A stretch of DNA of 64,000 nucleotides, taken from positions 1 through 64,000 of the forward strand of contig NZ_MSIT01000006.1 of NCBI RefSeq assembly GCF_002094885.1, in the 5' to 3' direction. A program made the position numbers and the translations under genes. Source of the DNA: Salibaculum halophilum (GTDB lineage: Bacteria; Pseudomonadota; Alphaproteobacteria; Rhodobacterales; Rhodobacteraceae). The notes under the pieces were generated by a model, which worked only from the letters and a program-made list of their open reading frames with translations, was not told the origin of the DNA and did not search any database. The first letter of the stretch is position 1, and every line of letters starts with the position of its first letter. Positions 27,020-35,183 of the stretch are shown here, one piece after another.

Positions 27020-27809
27020 CGTGACACCACCGCCGGACGTCTCGTGCACGGCGCTAGCCAAGACCTTCGAGGGCGGCACGCGGGCAGTCGACCCCATCGA
27101 CCTGACCTTCGAGGAGGGCCAAACGACGGCGCTAGTCGGGCCGTCGGGGTGCGGGAAGTCAACGCTGCTGCGGATGGTGGCCGGACTGGACACGCCGACC
27201 TCCGGCACGGTCGAGATCGGCGGCGCACCGCCCGTGTCCACGCTGCGGCAGGCCGGCCTGTCGATGGCCTTTCAGGACCCGTCGCTTCTGCCGTGGCGAA
27301 CCGTGCGCGGCAATATCGAGCTGGCGCTGAAACTGGCGCGGCACCGGGCCGACCCGGCCGAGATCGACCAGCTGATCGCCCTCGTCGGCCTTGACGGCTT
27401 TGCCGAGACGCGCCCGGCGGAGCTGTCGGGCGGCATGCGGCAACGCGCGGCCATTGCGCGTGCGCTGGCCACGCGCCCGGGCCTGCTGCTGCTGGATGAA
27501 CCCTTCGGGGCGGTGGACGAACTCACCCGGCGGCAACTGTCGCAGGACCTGCCGCGCATCTGGGAGGCCCGCGGAACCACCGCGATCCTCGTGACCCATT
27601 CGGTCAGCGAGGCGGTGCAACTTTCGGACCGGGTCATCGTCCTGTCGCCGCGGCCCGCCACGATCATGGACGACATCACGATCGACCTGCCCCGTCCGCG
27701 TGCCGGGCCTGCCGCCCGCAGCGACGCGGCCACCGCCCTGACCGACCGTGTCTTTGCCGCGCTGTCCAAGGGGATGGCCGAGCGCAGCGCGCCGATGGCG
27801 GCGCAATGA
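27009..27809 (+). CDS. ABC transporter ATP-binding protein (SsuB/ThiZ type)
   Basis: A 266-aa ATPase with Walker A GPSGCGKST (about 45-53), Q-loop FQDPSLLPWRTV, signature LSGGMRQRAAIARAL, Walker B LLLLDEPFGAVD and VTHSVSEAV. This is the nitrate/sulfonate/pyrimidine importer class. The ATG at 27009 lies inside the end of the binding-protein gene; a further upstream start at 26934 would overlap by more than 80 nt and is unlikely. Its stop overlaps the permease start (ATGA). Confidence 0.92.
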   Translation: MERDVTPPPDVSCTALAKTFEGGTRAVDPIDLTFEEGQTTALVGPSGCGKSTLLRMVAGLDTPTSGTVEIGGAPPVSTLRQAGLSMAFQDPSLLPWRTVRGNIELALKLARHRADPAEIDQLIALVGLDGFAETRPAELSGGMRQRAAIARALATRPGLLLLDEPFGAVDELTRRQLSQDLPRIWEARGTTAILVTHSVSEAVQLSDRVIVLSPRPATIMDDITIDLPRPRAGPAARSDAATALTDRVFAALSKGMAERSAPMAAQ

Positions 27810-29404
27810 CCAGCCTGACGATCCACCGCCCGATTGGTCCGGCGATCGAGCGCCGCAGCCGCGCGGCCCTCGGCCCCGTTGTCGGCCTTCTGGTGCTGCT
27901 TGCGGGATGGGAGGCGGCCGGGCGCCTATTGACCGAAGCCTTCGTTCTGGCCGCGCCCAGCGAGGTCGCGCGCTACCTTGCCGCCGAGTGGGCGCTGATG
28001 GGCCGCGCGCTGGGCGTGACGCTCACCAATGCCGCCGCCGGTTTCGTGATCGGCAACCTGGCCGCGGTCCTGCTCGCCGCGGTGGCGCTGGTCTGGCCGC
28101 GCAGCGAGGGTGTGATAACCGGGCTGGCGCTGCTCGTGTTCTGCCTGCCGCTGGTGGCGACGGGCCCTATCCTGCGCGTCCTTTTCGGGCCGGGACCGGG
28201 GCCGCAGATCACGCTGGCCGCGCTCGCCGTCTATTACACCACGCTGATCCCGCTGCTGATCGGCCTGCGCGCCGCGCCGCAAAGCTGGTTCGACCTGGTG
28301 CGAAGCTACGGGCGCGGCCGCCTCTCGACGCTGGTCCACGTGCGGGCCATGGCGTCGCTGCCCTATCTGTTCGCCGGGCTTCAGATCGCGGCGCCGGCGG
28401 CCTTTCTGGGGGCGATGGTGGGCGAGTTTACCGGGGCGCAACGCGGCATGGGCGTTCTGACCGTGCGGGCCATCCGCGCCCTGGATGTCGAGATGACATG
28501 GGCCATCGCCACCCTGGCCACACTGGTGTCGGTGGCGGTCTACCTCGCCATCGGCGCGGTGGCGCGCCGGGTGCTGCTGGACGAGCCGCCGGTGATCCTG
28601 TCTGCACCGGCGGTGACCGGGCGGCGACGGCGGCGCGACGGGTGGATCGACGCCAGCCTCGTGCTGGCCCTCGCGCTGGGCGGCTGGGCCGGGGCGCTGT
28701 GGCTTTTCGATCTGAACCCGTTCTTCGCCAAGGGGCCGCATGACGTCGTCGAAGCCCTTTTTCTGGCCCCGGATGCCGCGGCGACCCGGGCCACCATCGG
28801 CGCGGCCCTGGCCGAAACCGCGATCTTCCTGATCCCAGGCTATCTGGCCGGCCTCCTGGCCGGGGCGGCGCTGGCGATGCTGCTGATCCTGGTGCCGGTG
28901 CTGGCCGGCACGGCCATGCCGGTGGCCATAGCCCTGCGCTCGGTGCCCATCGTGACGACGGCGCCCCTGGTGGTGCTGCTGATCGGACGCGGGGCGCTGG
29001 GGACGATCGTGCTGGTGGCGGTGATGGTCTTCTTCCCAACATTCGTCGCCTGCCTGCAGGGGCTGAGGCAGGCGCCAGGGCAGGTCATGTCCGTGCTCGA
29101 CAGTTACGCGGCCGGGCCGCTGACGCGGCTGGTCCGGGTGCGCATCCCGGCCATGCTGCCGGCCTTCTTTGCCGCGGCGCGCATGGCCGTGCCGGCCTCG
29201 GTGCTGGCGGTTACGGTGGTGGAATGGCTGGCCACCGGCGCGGGCATCGGCAGCCTCATGGCGCTTTCGGCCTCGCTGTCGGACTACGATGTCCTCTGGG
29301 CCTCGGTCGTGCTGGTCGCGGCGCTGTCCGCCCTGGGCTATGTCCTCGTGGGCCGGGTCGAGCGGCGGGTGCTGGCCATCTACGCCCCCGAGCAGCTTGC
29401 ATGA
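27806..29404 (+). CDS. ABC transporter permease, fusion of two permease domains
   Basis: A 532-aa protein in which two BPD_transp_1 domains are joined head to tail. The first (about 25-265) has the coupling segment SWFDLVRSYGRGRLSTLVHVRAMASLPY; an Arg-rich linker (GRRRRRDG, about 271-278) follows; the second (about 285-525) has the equivalent QVMSVLDSYAAGPLTRLVRVRIPAMLPAF. In most relatives two copies of one short permease form a homodimer, so this is a built-in heterodimer. It completes the importer with the two previous genes. Confidence 0.9.
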   Translation: MTSLTIHRPIGPAIERRSRAALGPVVGLLVLLAGWEAAGRLLTEAFVLAAPSEVARYLAAEWALMGRALGVTLTNAAAGFVIGNLAAVLLAAVALVWPRSEGVITGLALLVFCLPLVATGPILRVLFGPGPGPQITLAALAVYYTTLIPLLIGLRAAPQSWFDLVRSYGRGRLSTLVHVRAMASLPYLFAGLQIAAPAAFLGAMVGEFTGAQRGMGVLTVRAIRALDVEMTWAIATLATLVSVAVYLAIGAVARRVLLDEPPVILSAPAVTGRRRRRDGWIDASLVLALALGGWAGALWLFDLNPFFAKGPHDVVEALFLAPDAAATRATIGAALAETAIFLIPGYLAGLLAGAALAMLLILVPVLAGTAMPVAIALRSVPIVTTAPLVVLLIGRGALGTIVLVAVMVFFPTFVACLQGLRQAPGQVMSVLDSYAAGPLTRLVRVRIPAMLPAFFAAARMAVPASVLAVTVVEWLATGAGIGSLMALSASLSDYDVLWASVVLVAALSALGYVLVGRVERRVLAIYAPEQLA

Positions 29405-30444
29405 CCCGGCGCCGCGCCGCCTTCGCGATCCCCGGGGACATCACCACCGCCACGGGCGGGTTCATCTACGAACGCCGCCTGCTGGAGGCGCTGCGCCACG
29501 AGGGCCACGACGTCACGCATCTTCGCCTCGGGACGTCTTTTCCGGACCCGGACGCAGAGGACACCGCCGACGCCGTCGAGCAACTGCAGGACCTGGCGCC
29601 CGACCGCGTGGTCATCCTCGACGGCTTCGTCTCGGCGACGCTGGACACCGAGGCGCTGGCCGCCCTGCATGTGCCCAGCGTGGCGATGGTTCATCACCCG
29701 CTGGCCCTGGAGGTCGGTCTGGAGTCGGAGCGCCGCGACCACCTGTTCCGGCACGAGCGCGCGAACCTCGCCCGCATCGACCATGTCTTCGTGCCAAGCC
29801 CGGCCACCGCCGAGGTCCTGACCCGATCCTACGACGTGGCGGCCGACCGGATCACCGTCCTGCGGCCGGGGGCGCATCGGCCGACCGGCCCGCGCGCCCC
29901 GGTCGCGCCGCCGTTGATCCTGTCCGTCGGGATTCTGCATCCGCGCAAGGGCCATGACGTCCTCTTGACCGCGCTGGCGCGGATCACCCATCTGGACTGG
30001 ACCGCGGTGATCGCCGGGAAATCCCATGACGCCGACCACGCCGCCGCGCTGGACCGGCTGCACGCTGACCTCGGCCTCGGGGGTCGCGTCCGGATCGCCG
30101 GATATTTGTCCGATGCCGACCTGTCTGCGCTTTACTGGCAGGCGGCGGTCTTCGCGCTGGCCACGCGCTACGAGGGCTACGGCCTCGTCTTCGACGAGGC
30201 GCTGGCGCACGGCCTGCCCATCGTCAGTTGCCGCGCCGGCGCCGTGCCCGATACAGTGCCCACCGCGGCCGGACACCTGGTGGCACCAGAGGATGACGCG
30301 GCCTTTGCCGATGCGCTCGCCGGGCTGTTAACCGACACCGCAGCCTATCGACGATGCGCCGAGGCCGCAGAGGCGGCCGGACGGGCGCTGCCGACCTGGG
30401 CCGATACCGCGCGCACGGCCGGGGCTGTGCTGGACCGGTTGTAG
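29401..30444 (+). CDS. glycosyltransferase family 4 protein
   Basis: A 347-aa GT-B enzyme. It has the N-terminal acceptor domain (GDITTATGGFIYERRLLEALR), the interdomain SVGILHPRKGHDVLLTAL and the donor-site region ATRYEGYGLVFDEALAHGLPIVSCRAGAVPDTV, with the E-x7-E motif. It is cytosolic and has no membrane helix. Its ATG overlaps the permease stop (ATGA), so it is coupled to an ABC importer, an odd pairing. The donor sugar and acceptor are unknown. Confidence 0.88.
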   Translation: MTRRRAAFAIPGDITTATGGFIYERRLLEALRHEGHDVTHLRLGTSFPDPDAEDTADAVEQLQDLAPDRVVILDGFVSATLDTEALAALHVPSVAMVHHPLALEVGLESERRDHLFRHERANLARIDHVFVPSPATAEVLTRSYDVAADRITVLRPGAHRPTGPRAPVAPPLILSVGILHPRKGHDVLLTALARITHLDWTAVIAGKSHDADHAAALDRLHADLGLGGRVRIAGYLSDADLSALYWQAAVFALATRYEGYGLVFDEALAHGLPIVSCRAGAVPDTVPTAAGHLVAPEDDAAFADALAGLLTDTAAYRRCAEAAEAAGRALPTWADTARTAGAVLDRL

Positions 30445-30631
30445 CCACTCGCGCCCCTGCGGACCCGGCCCAGTCGGTGGCGGCGACGAGGCGCACGGTC
30501 CGGACGCGACGCATCCTCGGCCAACACCGTCCGTTCGCAGCGGTGCGCCGGCGGCATGACGGTTTGACCCGTCGCCGAGGCTCGCAAGCATATCATTCGC
30601 TTGAAACACGTGAGGGGCAGAAGACAGCGCC

Positions 30632-30649
30632 GATTTCCCGGGGGAAATC
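30632..30649. repeat. short perfect inverted repeat beside tRNA-Leu
   Basis: GATTTCCC-GG-GGGAAATC, an 8-bp stem, lies 9 nt beyond the 3' end of the tRNA-Leu gene on the minus strand. It could act in 3'-end termination or processing, but no U-run follows. The rest of 30445-30658 shows no gene. Confidence 0.4.
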
Positions 30650-30658
30650 AACGCCGGT

Positions 30659-30745
30659 TGGTGCGGTCGAGAAGACTCGAACTTCCACGGGTGTTACCCC
30701 ACAGCGACCTCAACGCTGCGCGTCTACCAATTCCGCCACGACCGC
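30659..30745 (-). tRNA. tRNA-Leu (anticodon GAG)
   Basis: On the minus strand the gene starts GCGGTCG and ends CGACCGC-A-CCA, a perfect 7-bp acceptor stem with encoded CCA (plus bases 30659-30661). The D-arm region TGGCGGAATTGGTAGACGC is typical of leucine tRNAs. The anticodon loop TTGAGGT gives GAG (reads CUC/CUU), and a long variable arm and GTTCGAGTC T-loop follow. Confidence 0.96.
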
Positions 30746-30794
30746 ACTGTCATCGGCTTGGTGAGCGGGTCTTTAGACAAAGCCCCGCCGCATC

Positions 30795-31298
30795 TCAAGG
30801 GGTAATTTGCCGGTCGCGCGGCGCGCGCGGGCGCCGCCGCCATAGCCATGCCAGCGCCACCAGTCCGAGGCCGATCACTGCAAAGGCCACCTTCGGCGTC
30901 TCGCCGAAGAACACGTGGTTCAGCCCCCGCCCGGGCAAGAGCGTCAGCAGGCCCGTGACGCCCACCGCGCCGAACCAGACCGATTGCATGGCGATGCGGT
31001 GCCCCCGCACGTCGCCGCGGCGGATCAGCCGCACACCATCGAGCACGCCCCATATCGCCAACGGGCAAAGCAGGTGAATCGGGCCGAAGGGGCCGACAAG
31101 CGCGAAGCGGGCGGGAATGAAGAACCCGCTGATTGCCAGCACCAGCATCGAGACCACCCAGGCATAGCCCAGCCGCCTGTGCCAGCGGTCGCGGCGGCTG
31201 CGAAAGAGCGCGACGGGCCCCAGCAGCAGGGCCGGCAGGGCAGCGGCGACGTGCAACTGGATGACAAGCGGGGCGTATAGGATCGGATCGAGGGTCAT
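30795..31298 (-). CDS. DUF2306-type membrane protein
   Basis: A 167-aa inner-membrane protein with four or five helices. The pattern IQLHVAAALPALLLGPVALF, RRLGYAWVVSML and GHRIAMQSVWFGA is that of the DUF2306 family; the conserved His residues (LH, RWHRR, IHLL, GHR) resemble a heme- or metal-binding four-helix protein, but function is unknown. Good ribosome site (GGAGG 5 nt upstream of the start). Transcribed on its own between a tRNA and a divergent regulator. Confidence 0.8.
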   Translation of the reverse strand: MTLDPILYAPLVIQLHVAAALPALLLGPVALFRSRRDRWHRRLGYAWVVSMLVLAISGFFIPARFALVGPFGPIHLLCPLAIWGVLDGVRLIRRGDVRGHRIAMQSVWFGAVGVTGLLTLLPGRGLNHVFFGETPKVAFAVIGLGLVALAWLWRRRPRAPRDRQITP

Positions 31299-31413
31299 TT
31301 GGCCTCCTGACTGTGGACGGGGTTGTATTGTCGCCGGATCGGCTTGGCCCTACCCTTGAGCCAGCCCCGGTCCGGGGCTCAACATCGATTCCGCGAAAGG
31401 ACGGGGCCGCTTC

Positions 31414-32178
31414 GTGAGTGACACGCGCCAGTCATCCGCGCTTCGTGAATGGCGGGGCCACATGGGGCACCCGGTCACGCTGGCCGGGCTGGCTGCGGCG
31501 GGCCTTGTCCTGGCCCTGGCCGGGCCGTTCGGCACGGATGGCGTTGCGCTGACCACCCGGCTGGCCTACTGGCCCCTACTGGTCGTCGCGACCTACGGCG
31601 CCGCGGCGCTGGTGAACACGACGCTTGCGCCCGTGACCCGGGCACGGCCCTTCTGGCAGGACGTGGTGCTGACCGGGCTGGTGGCGGGCGCAGTGGTGGC
31701 TATCATCGTGCTGGCGGTGAACCGGGCCGCCTTCGGCATCTGGCCCGACCGGGATGACCTGCCGGGCTTTCTCGGCACGCTCGTCGCGATCACGTTGGTG
31801 GTCAACGCGGTTGTCGCGCTCGGCTCGCGCCATGGGCCGACCGCGCGGGACGCAACCGGGCCACCGCCGATCCTGCAGCGCCTGCCACTGGACAAGCGCG
31901 CCCCGCTGGTGGCGCTTTCGGTCGAGGACCACTATGTCCGCATACGGACATTGAAGGGCGAGGAGATGGTGCTGATGCGACTGGCCGATGCCATGCGCGA
32001 GGTGGGCGACACCCCTGGCGCGCAGGTGCATCGCTCGCACTGGGTGGGCTTCGGGCAGGTGCGCGCGGCCCGGCGCGACGGCGACCGCGCCCTCCTGACC
32101 ATGGCCAAGGGGCCGGAGATCCCGGTCAGCCGCGCCAACCTGCCCAAGATAAAGGAGGCGGGGCTGCTGCCCCGGTAG
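31414..32178 (+). CDS. membrane-anchored LytTR-domain DNA-binding regulator
   Basis: A 254-aa protein: four predicted membrane helices (about 20-38, 48-66, 84-102, 117-135), then a cytosolic C-terminal LytTR domain (about 160-250) with LSVEDHYVRIRT, MRLADAM, VHRSHWV and IPVSRANL. LytTR domains bind DNA direct repeats; the membrane part may sense a signal, so this looks like a one-component membrane regulator. GTG start at 31414; an ATG at 31462 is possible. It lies 3 nt before lipB. Target genes unknown. Confidence 0.88.
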   Translation: MSDTRQSSALREWRGHMGHPVTLAGLAAAGLVLALAGPFGTDGVALTTRLAYWPLLVVATYGAAALVNTTLAPVTRARPFWQDVVLTGLVAGAVVAIIVLAVNRAAFGIWPDRDDLPGFLGTLVAITLVVNAVVALGSRHGPTARDATGPPPILQRLPLDKRAPLVALSVEDHYVRIRTLKGEEMVLMRLADAMREVGDTPGAQVHRSHWVGFGQVRAARRDGDRALLTMAKGPEIPVSRANLPKIKEAGLLPR

Positions 32179-32181
32179 GCC

Positions 32182-32856
32182 ATGGTCGAGTGGATCACCT
32201 CGGACGGGCTGACGGACTACGAGGCCGCCGTCACCTTCATGGAGGAAAGGGCCGTCGCCATCGCCGCGGGCCGGTCCGTGGAGTGTATATGGCTGGTGGA
32301 ACATCCGCCGCTTTACACCGCCGGCACCAGTGCCCGGCCAGCCGACCTGGTCGATCCGGGGCGGTTTCCCGTGCACATGAGCCGGCGCGGCGGGCAGTAT
32401 ACCTATCACGGGCCCGGCCAGCGGGTGGCCTATGTCATGCTCGACGTGGGCCGGCGCGGGCGCGACGTGCGCTGTTTCGTGCGCGACCTGGAACGCTGGG
32501 TCATCGCCACGCTGGACAGTTTCAACATCACCGGCGAGGTGCGACCGGGCCGCGTCGGCGTCTGGGTGGAGCGCCCCGAAAAGCCCCCCCTGCCCGACGG
32601 CAGCCCGCGCGAGGACAAGATCGCCGCCATCGGCATCCGCCTGCGCAAATGGGTCAGCTTTCACGGCATCAGCATCAACGTCGAGCCGGACCTGGACCAT
32701 TTCAGCGGCATCGTGCCCTGCGGCATCGCGGACCACGGGGTGACCTCGCTGGTCGACCTCGGCCGGCCCGTCACCATGGCGGACCTGGACGTCGCCCTGC
32801 GCCGGAACTTCGACGCGGTATTTGGCCCGGCGGCGGGCGCGGCCGCGGATACCTGA
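32182..32856 (+). CDS. lipB: lipoyl(octanoyl) transferase
   Basis: A 224-aa enzyme that moves the octanoyl group from acyl carrier protein to the E2/GcvH lipoyl domains. Hallmarks: the [13 protein letters not shown] motif (about 68-80), the catalytic Lys in [13 protein letters not shown] and catalytic Cys in GIVPCGI near 178. No lipA is adjacent. It follows the LytTR gene by 3 nt and is followed by the phosphate-type control region of phoX. Confidence 0.97.
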   Translation: MVEWITSDGLTDYEAAVTFMEERAVAIAAGRSVECIWLVEHPPLYTAGTSARPADLVDPGRFPVHMSRRGGQYTYHGPGQRVAYVMLDVGRRGRDVRCFVRDLERWVIATLDSFNITGEVRPGRVGVWVERPEKPPLPDGSPREDKIAAIGIRLRKWVSFHGISINVEPDLDHFSGIVPCGIADHGVTSLVDLGRPVTMADLDVALRRNFDAVFGPAAGAAADT

Positions 32857-32865
32857 GTCTTTCTG

Positions 32866-32894
32866 ATGTCATCAATCTCTCACGTCTCTGACAT
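32866..32894 (+). promoter_or_regulatory. tandem PHO box upstream of phoX
   Basis: Three heptamers spaced exactly 11 nt apart: ATGTCAT (32866), CTCTCAC (32877), CTGACAT (32888), with 4-nt spacers CAAT and GTCT. Against the PhoB consensus CTGTCAT they match 6, 5 and 6 of 7. The array ends 55 nt before the phoX ATG, in an AT-rich island that also holds a -10-like GATAAC (32910-32915). PhoX phosphatases are typical PhoB targets, so function is likely. A mirror feature, GATGTCA/TGACATC (32865-32895), is a by-product of the repeats. Confidence 0.7.
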
Positions 32895-32949
32895 CGGCTT
32901 GGACTACGTGATAACGTATCCATTTAACCCGTTCCGAGAGGAGAGACCG

Positions 32950-34857
32950 ATGAAAGATATCGACACCGTGAACATGTCCGCCGACGACTGGGACGAGCAG
33001 AACTTTCCCCGCCCCGACACCAACGAGTTCGACCGGGTGGTCGAGCGCGCCATCTCGCGCCGCGGCTTTCTGGGCGGCGTGCTGGCCTTCGGGTCGGGGG
33101 CCGCGGCCATGGGCACCGGCCTGCTGAGCGGCACCTCGGCCGAGGCGCAGGCGGCCACCAACCGCTTCCCCTTCACCCCCATCGACATCCAGACCGATTT
33201 CGACGTGCATCTGCCCGAGGGCTATTCCTGGCACACGATGATGCGCTGGGGCGATCCGCTGTTCTCGGATGCCACGGGCTATGACGTGAACGCCGGTGGC
33301 GGCCCGGTCGAGGGCTCGGACCGAGTCTTCGGCGAGAACACCGACGGGATGGAGACCTTCTCGCTGAACGGCCGCACGATCCTCGCCATCAACAGCGAAT
33401 ACACCAACCGCGGCACCAACCTGCCGGCCGATCAGGAGGGCGTGCCCGCCAACGCCGGCGACGTGCGCAAGCTGCAGAACCTGCAGGGCGTGACCGTGGT
33501 GGAAGTGGCCGAGGGCGAGACCGGCTGGTCCATCGTTACCGACAGCCCCTACAACCGCCGCATCCATCACAACACGCCCATGCAGATCACGGGCCCCGCT
33601 GCCGGGCACGACCTTCTCAAGACCGCGGCCGATCCGACCGGCACGCAGAGCCTGGGCACCATGAACAACTGCGGCTCGGGCCGCACGCCCTGGGGCACCT
33701 ACCTGACCTGCGAGGAAAACTTCAACGGCTACTTCGGCTCAACCGCCGAGGCGCAGGACCAGAAGCCCAACGCGCTGGTCGACGGCTATGCCCGCTACGG
33801 CATCGGCACCGATGGCTGGGGCTACGATTACCACAAGTGGGACGCGCGCTTCGACACCGCGCAGAACCCCAACGAACCGCACCGCGCCGGCTGGGTCGTC
33901 GAGATCGACCCGACCGATCCCGAGAGCACGCCGGTCAAGCACACCGGGCTGGGCCGCTTCAAGCACGAGAACGCCGAGGTCGTGCTGGCCGCCGACGGGC
34001 GCGTGGTCGTCTACATGGGCGACGACGAGCGCGGCGAGTTCATGTACAAGTTCGTCTCCAATGGCGCTTATGCGCCCGGCGGGCCGACCGAGGGCCTGCT
34101 GGACGACGGCACGCTCTACGTGGCCAAGTTCAACGACGACCAGACCGGCGAATGGCTGCCCCTGACCCCCGAAACCACGGGGATGGACAGCGAGGCCGAG
34201 ATCCGCATCTTCGCGCGCAAGGCCGGCTCGGCCGTGGGCGCGACCACCATGGACCGCCCCGAGTGGATTTCGGTGAACCCGCACGCGGTCGAGGGCTACT
34301 GCTGCCTGACCAACAATCGCAACCGCGGCGTCAAGCCCAACGCCGGCGGCGACGCGACCCCCGTGGGCGGCCCCAACCCGCGCGAGGTCAACCACTACGG
34401 CCAGATCGTGCGCTGGCAGCCGCATGGCGACGATCACGCCGCCGAGACCTTCGACTGGGACCTCTACGTGATGGCCGGCAACCCGACGGTGCATGACGAC
34501 GCCTACGCCGGCTCGTCCAACATCACCCCGGGCAACATGTTCAACTCGCCCGACGGGATGGCCTTCGACAGCAGCGGCCTGGTCTGGATCCAGACCGACG
34601 GCGATTACGACAACGAAGGCGATTTCGAAGGCATGGGCAACAACCAGATGCTGGTGGGCGACCCGGTCACGGGCGAGATCGCGCGCTTCATGACCGGCCC
34701 CTACGGCTGCGAGGTAACGGGGCTGTGCTGGTCGAACGACCGCCGCACCATGTTCGTGGGCATCCAGCACCCGGGCGGCAGCTGGCCCGACGGTGAGGGG
34801 CTGCCCCGCTCCTCGGTGATCGCGGTCAAGCGCGACGACAACGCGGTTCTCGGCTGA
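32950..34857 (+). CDS. phoX: PhoX-family alkaline phosphatase
   Basis: A 635-aa periplasmic phosphatase (DUF839). The N-terminus has a Tat signal (SRRGFLGG plus a hydrophobic run and AEAQA, about 35-68). Conserved parts include FGENTDGMETF, HHNTPMQITGPAAGHDLL, NNCGSGRTPWGTYLTCEENFNGYF, LGRFKHENAEVVL, YMGDDERGEFMYKFVS and MFNSPDGMAFDSSG, which carry Ca/Fe ligands in the family. It releases phosphate from organic esters. The start at 32950 has GAGGAG upstream; codons before it lie in the PHO-box region. Confidence 0.93.
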   Translation: MKDIDTVNMSADDWDEQNFPRPDTNEFDRVVERAISRRGFLGGVLAFGSGAAAMGTGLLSGTSAEAQAATNRFPFTPIDIQTDFDVHLPEGYSWHTMMRWGDPLFSDATGYDVNAGGGPVEGSDRVFGENTDGMETFSLNGRTILAINSEYTNRGTNLPADQEGVPANAGDVRKLQNLQGVTVVEVAEGETGWSIVTDSPYNRRIHHNTPMQITGPAAGHDLLKTAADPTGTQSLGTMNNCGSGRTPWGTYLTCEENFNGYFGSTAEAQDQKPNALVDGYARYGIGTDGWGYDYHKWDARFDTAQNPNEPHRAGWVVEIDPTDPESTPVKHTGLGRFKHENAEVVLAADGRVVVYMGDDERGEFMYKFVSNGAYAPGGPTEGLLDDGTLYVAKFNDDQTGEWLPLTPETTGMDSEAEIRIFARKAGSAVGATTMDRPEWISVNPHAVEGYCCLTNNRNRGVKPNAGGDATPVGGPNPREVNHYGQIVRWQPHGDDHAAETFDWDLYVMAGNPTVHDDAYAGSSNITPGNMFNSPDGMAFDSSGLVWIQTDGDYDNEGDFEGMGNNQMLVGDPVTGEIARFMTGPYGCEVTGLCWSNDRRTMFVGIQHPGGSWPDGEGLPRSSVIAVKRDDNAVLG

Positions 34858-34905
34858 ACAACCGGCCGGACACCGCGACCGGAAAGCCTTTGCCGATGGC
34901 ACGGC

Positions 34906-34928
34906 GGGCCGCCCCCTCGGGGCGGCCC
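34906..34928 (+). terminator. hairpin terminator after phoX
   Basis: A perfect 10-bp stem GGGCCGCCCC-CTC-GGGGCGGCCC followed by GTTCGCGTTT, 48 nt after the phoX stop. The stem is strong but the T-run is weak, so termination efficiency is uncertain. Confidence 0.65.
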
Positions 34929-34991
34929 GTTCGCGTTTGCCCGTGGTCGTGCTCCGGGGTGACCGCGAATGGCGTCATAAATCCCGGCAAC

Positions 34992-35005
34992 TTGATCTGC
35001 GTCAA
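34992..35005. promoter_or_regulatory. FNR/FnrL-type box upstream of ctaD
   Basis: TTGATCTGCGTCAA fits the FNR/Crp-family anaerobox TTGAT-N4-ATCAA with one change (GTCAA, common in alphaproteobacterial FnrL sites). It lies about 180 nt before the ctaD start. Since ctaD encodes the high-oxygen aa3-type oxidase, oxygen control by FnrL, perhaps repression under low oxygen, is plausible. Confidence 0.65.
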
Positions 35006-35064
35006 CGCGATCGCCGCCGGACCCTGTCATCCGCATGACCGGAAAAGCGACACTGCGCCATTTT

Positions 35065-35090
35065 AACCCATGCGTTTCCCGGCATGGGTT
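35065..35090. promoter_or_regulatory. 9-bp inverted repeat in the ctaD upstream region
   Basis: AACCCATGC-N8-GCATGGGTT is a perfect dyad between the FNR box and ctaD. A smaller hairpin CCCCC-ACTAAC-GGGGG lies at 35120-35135 and a dyad GTCAT-CCGC-ATGAC at 35026-35039. Together the 326-nt gap 34858-35183 is unusually rich in symmetric sites, suggesting complex control or leader structure; no gene is seen in it. Confidence 0.45.
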
Positions 35091-35183
35091 GTTGCCTCGT
35101 TCTCTGCGCCGCTCTACAACCCCCACTAACGGGGGAGTCTGCGCTGACTCGTCCGAGCAAGAGGTTTTGCAGAGGAGCGCCAC

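Noticed and set aside
30659-30745. tRNA-Leu as an integration site
   Set aside because: No integrase, no duplicated tRNA 3' end and no change in composition on either side.
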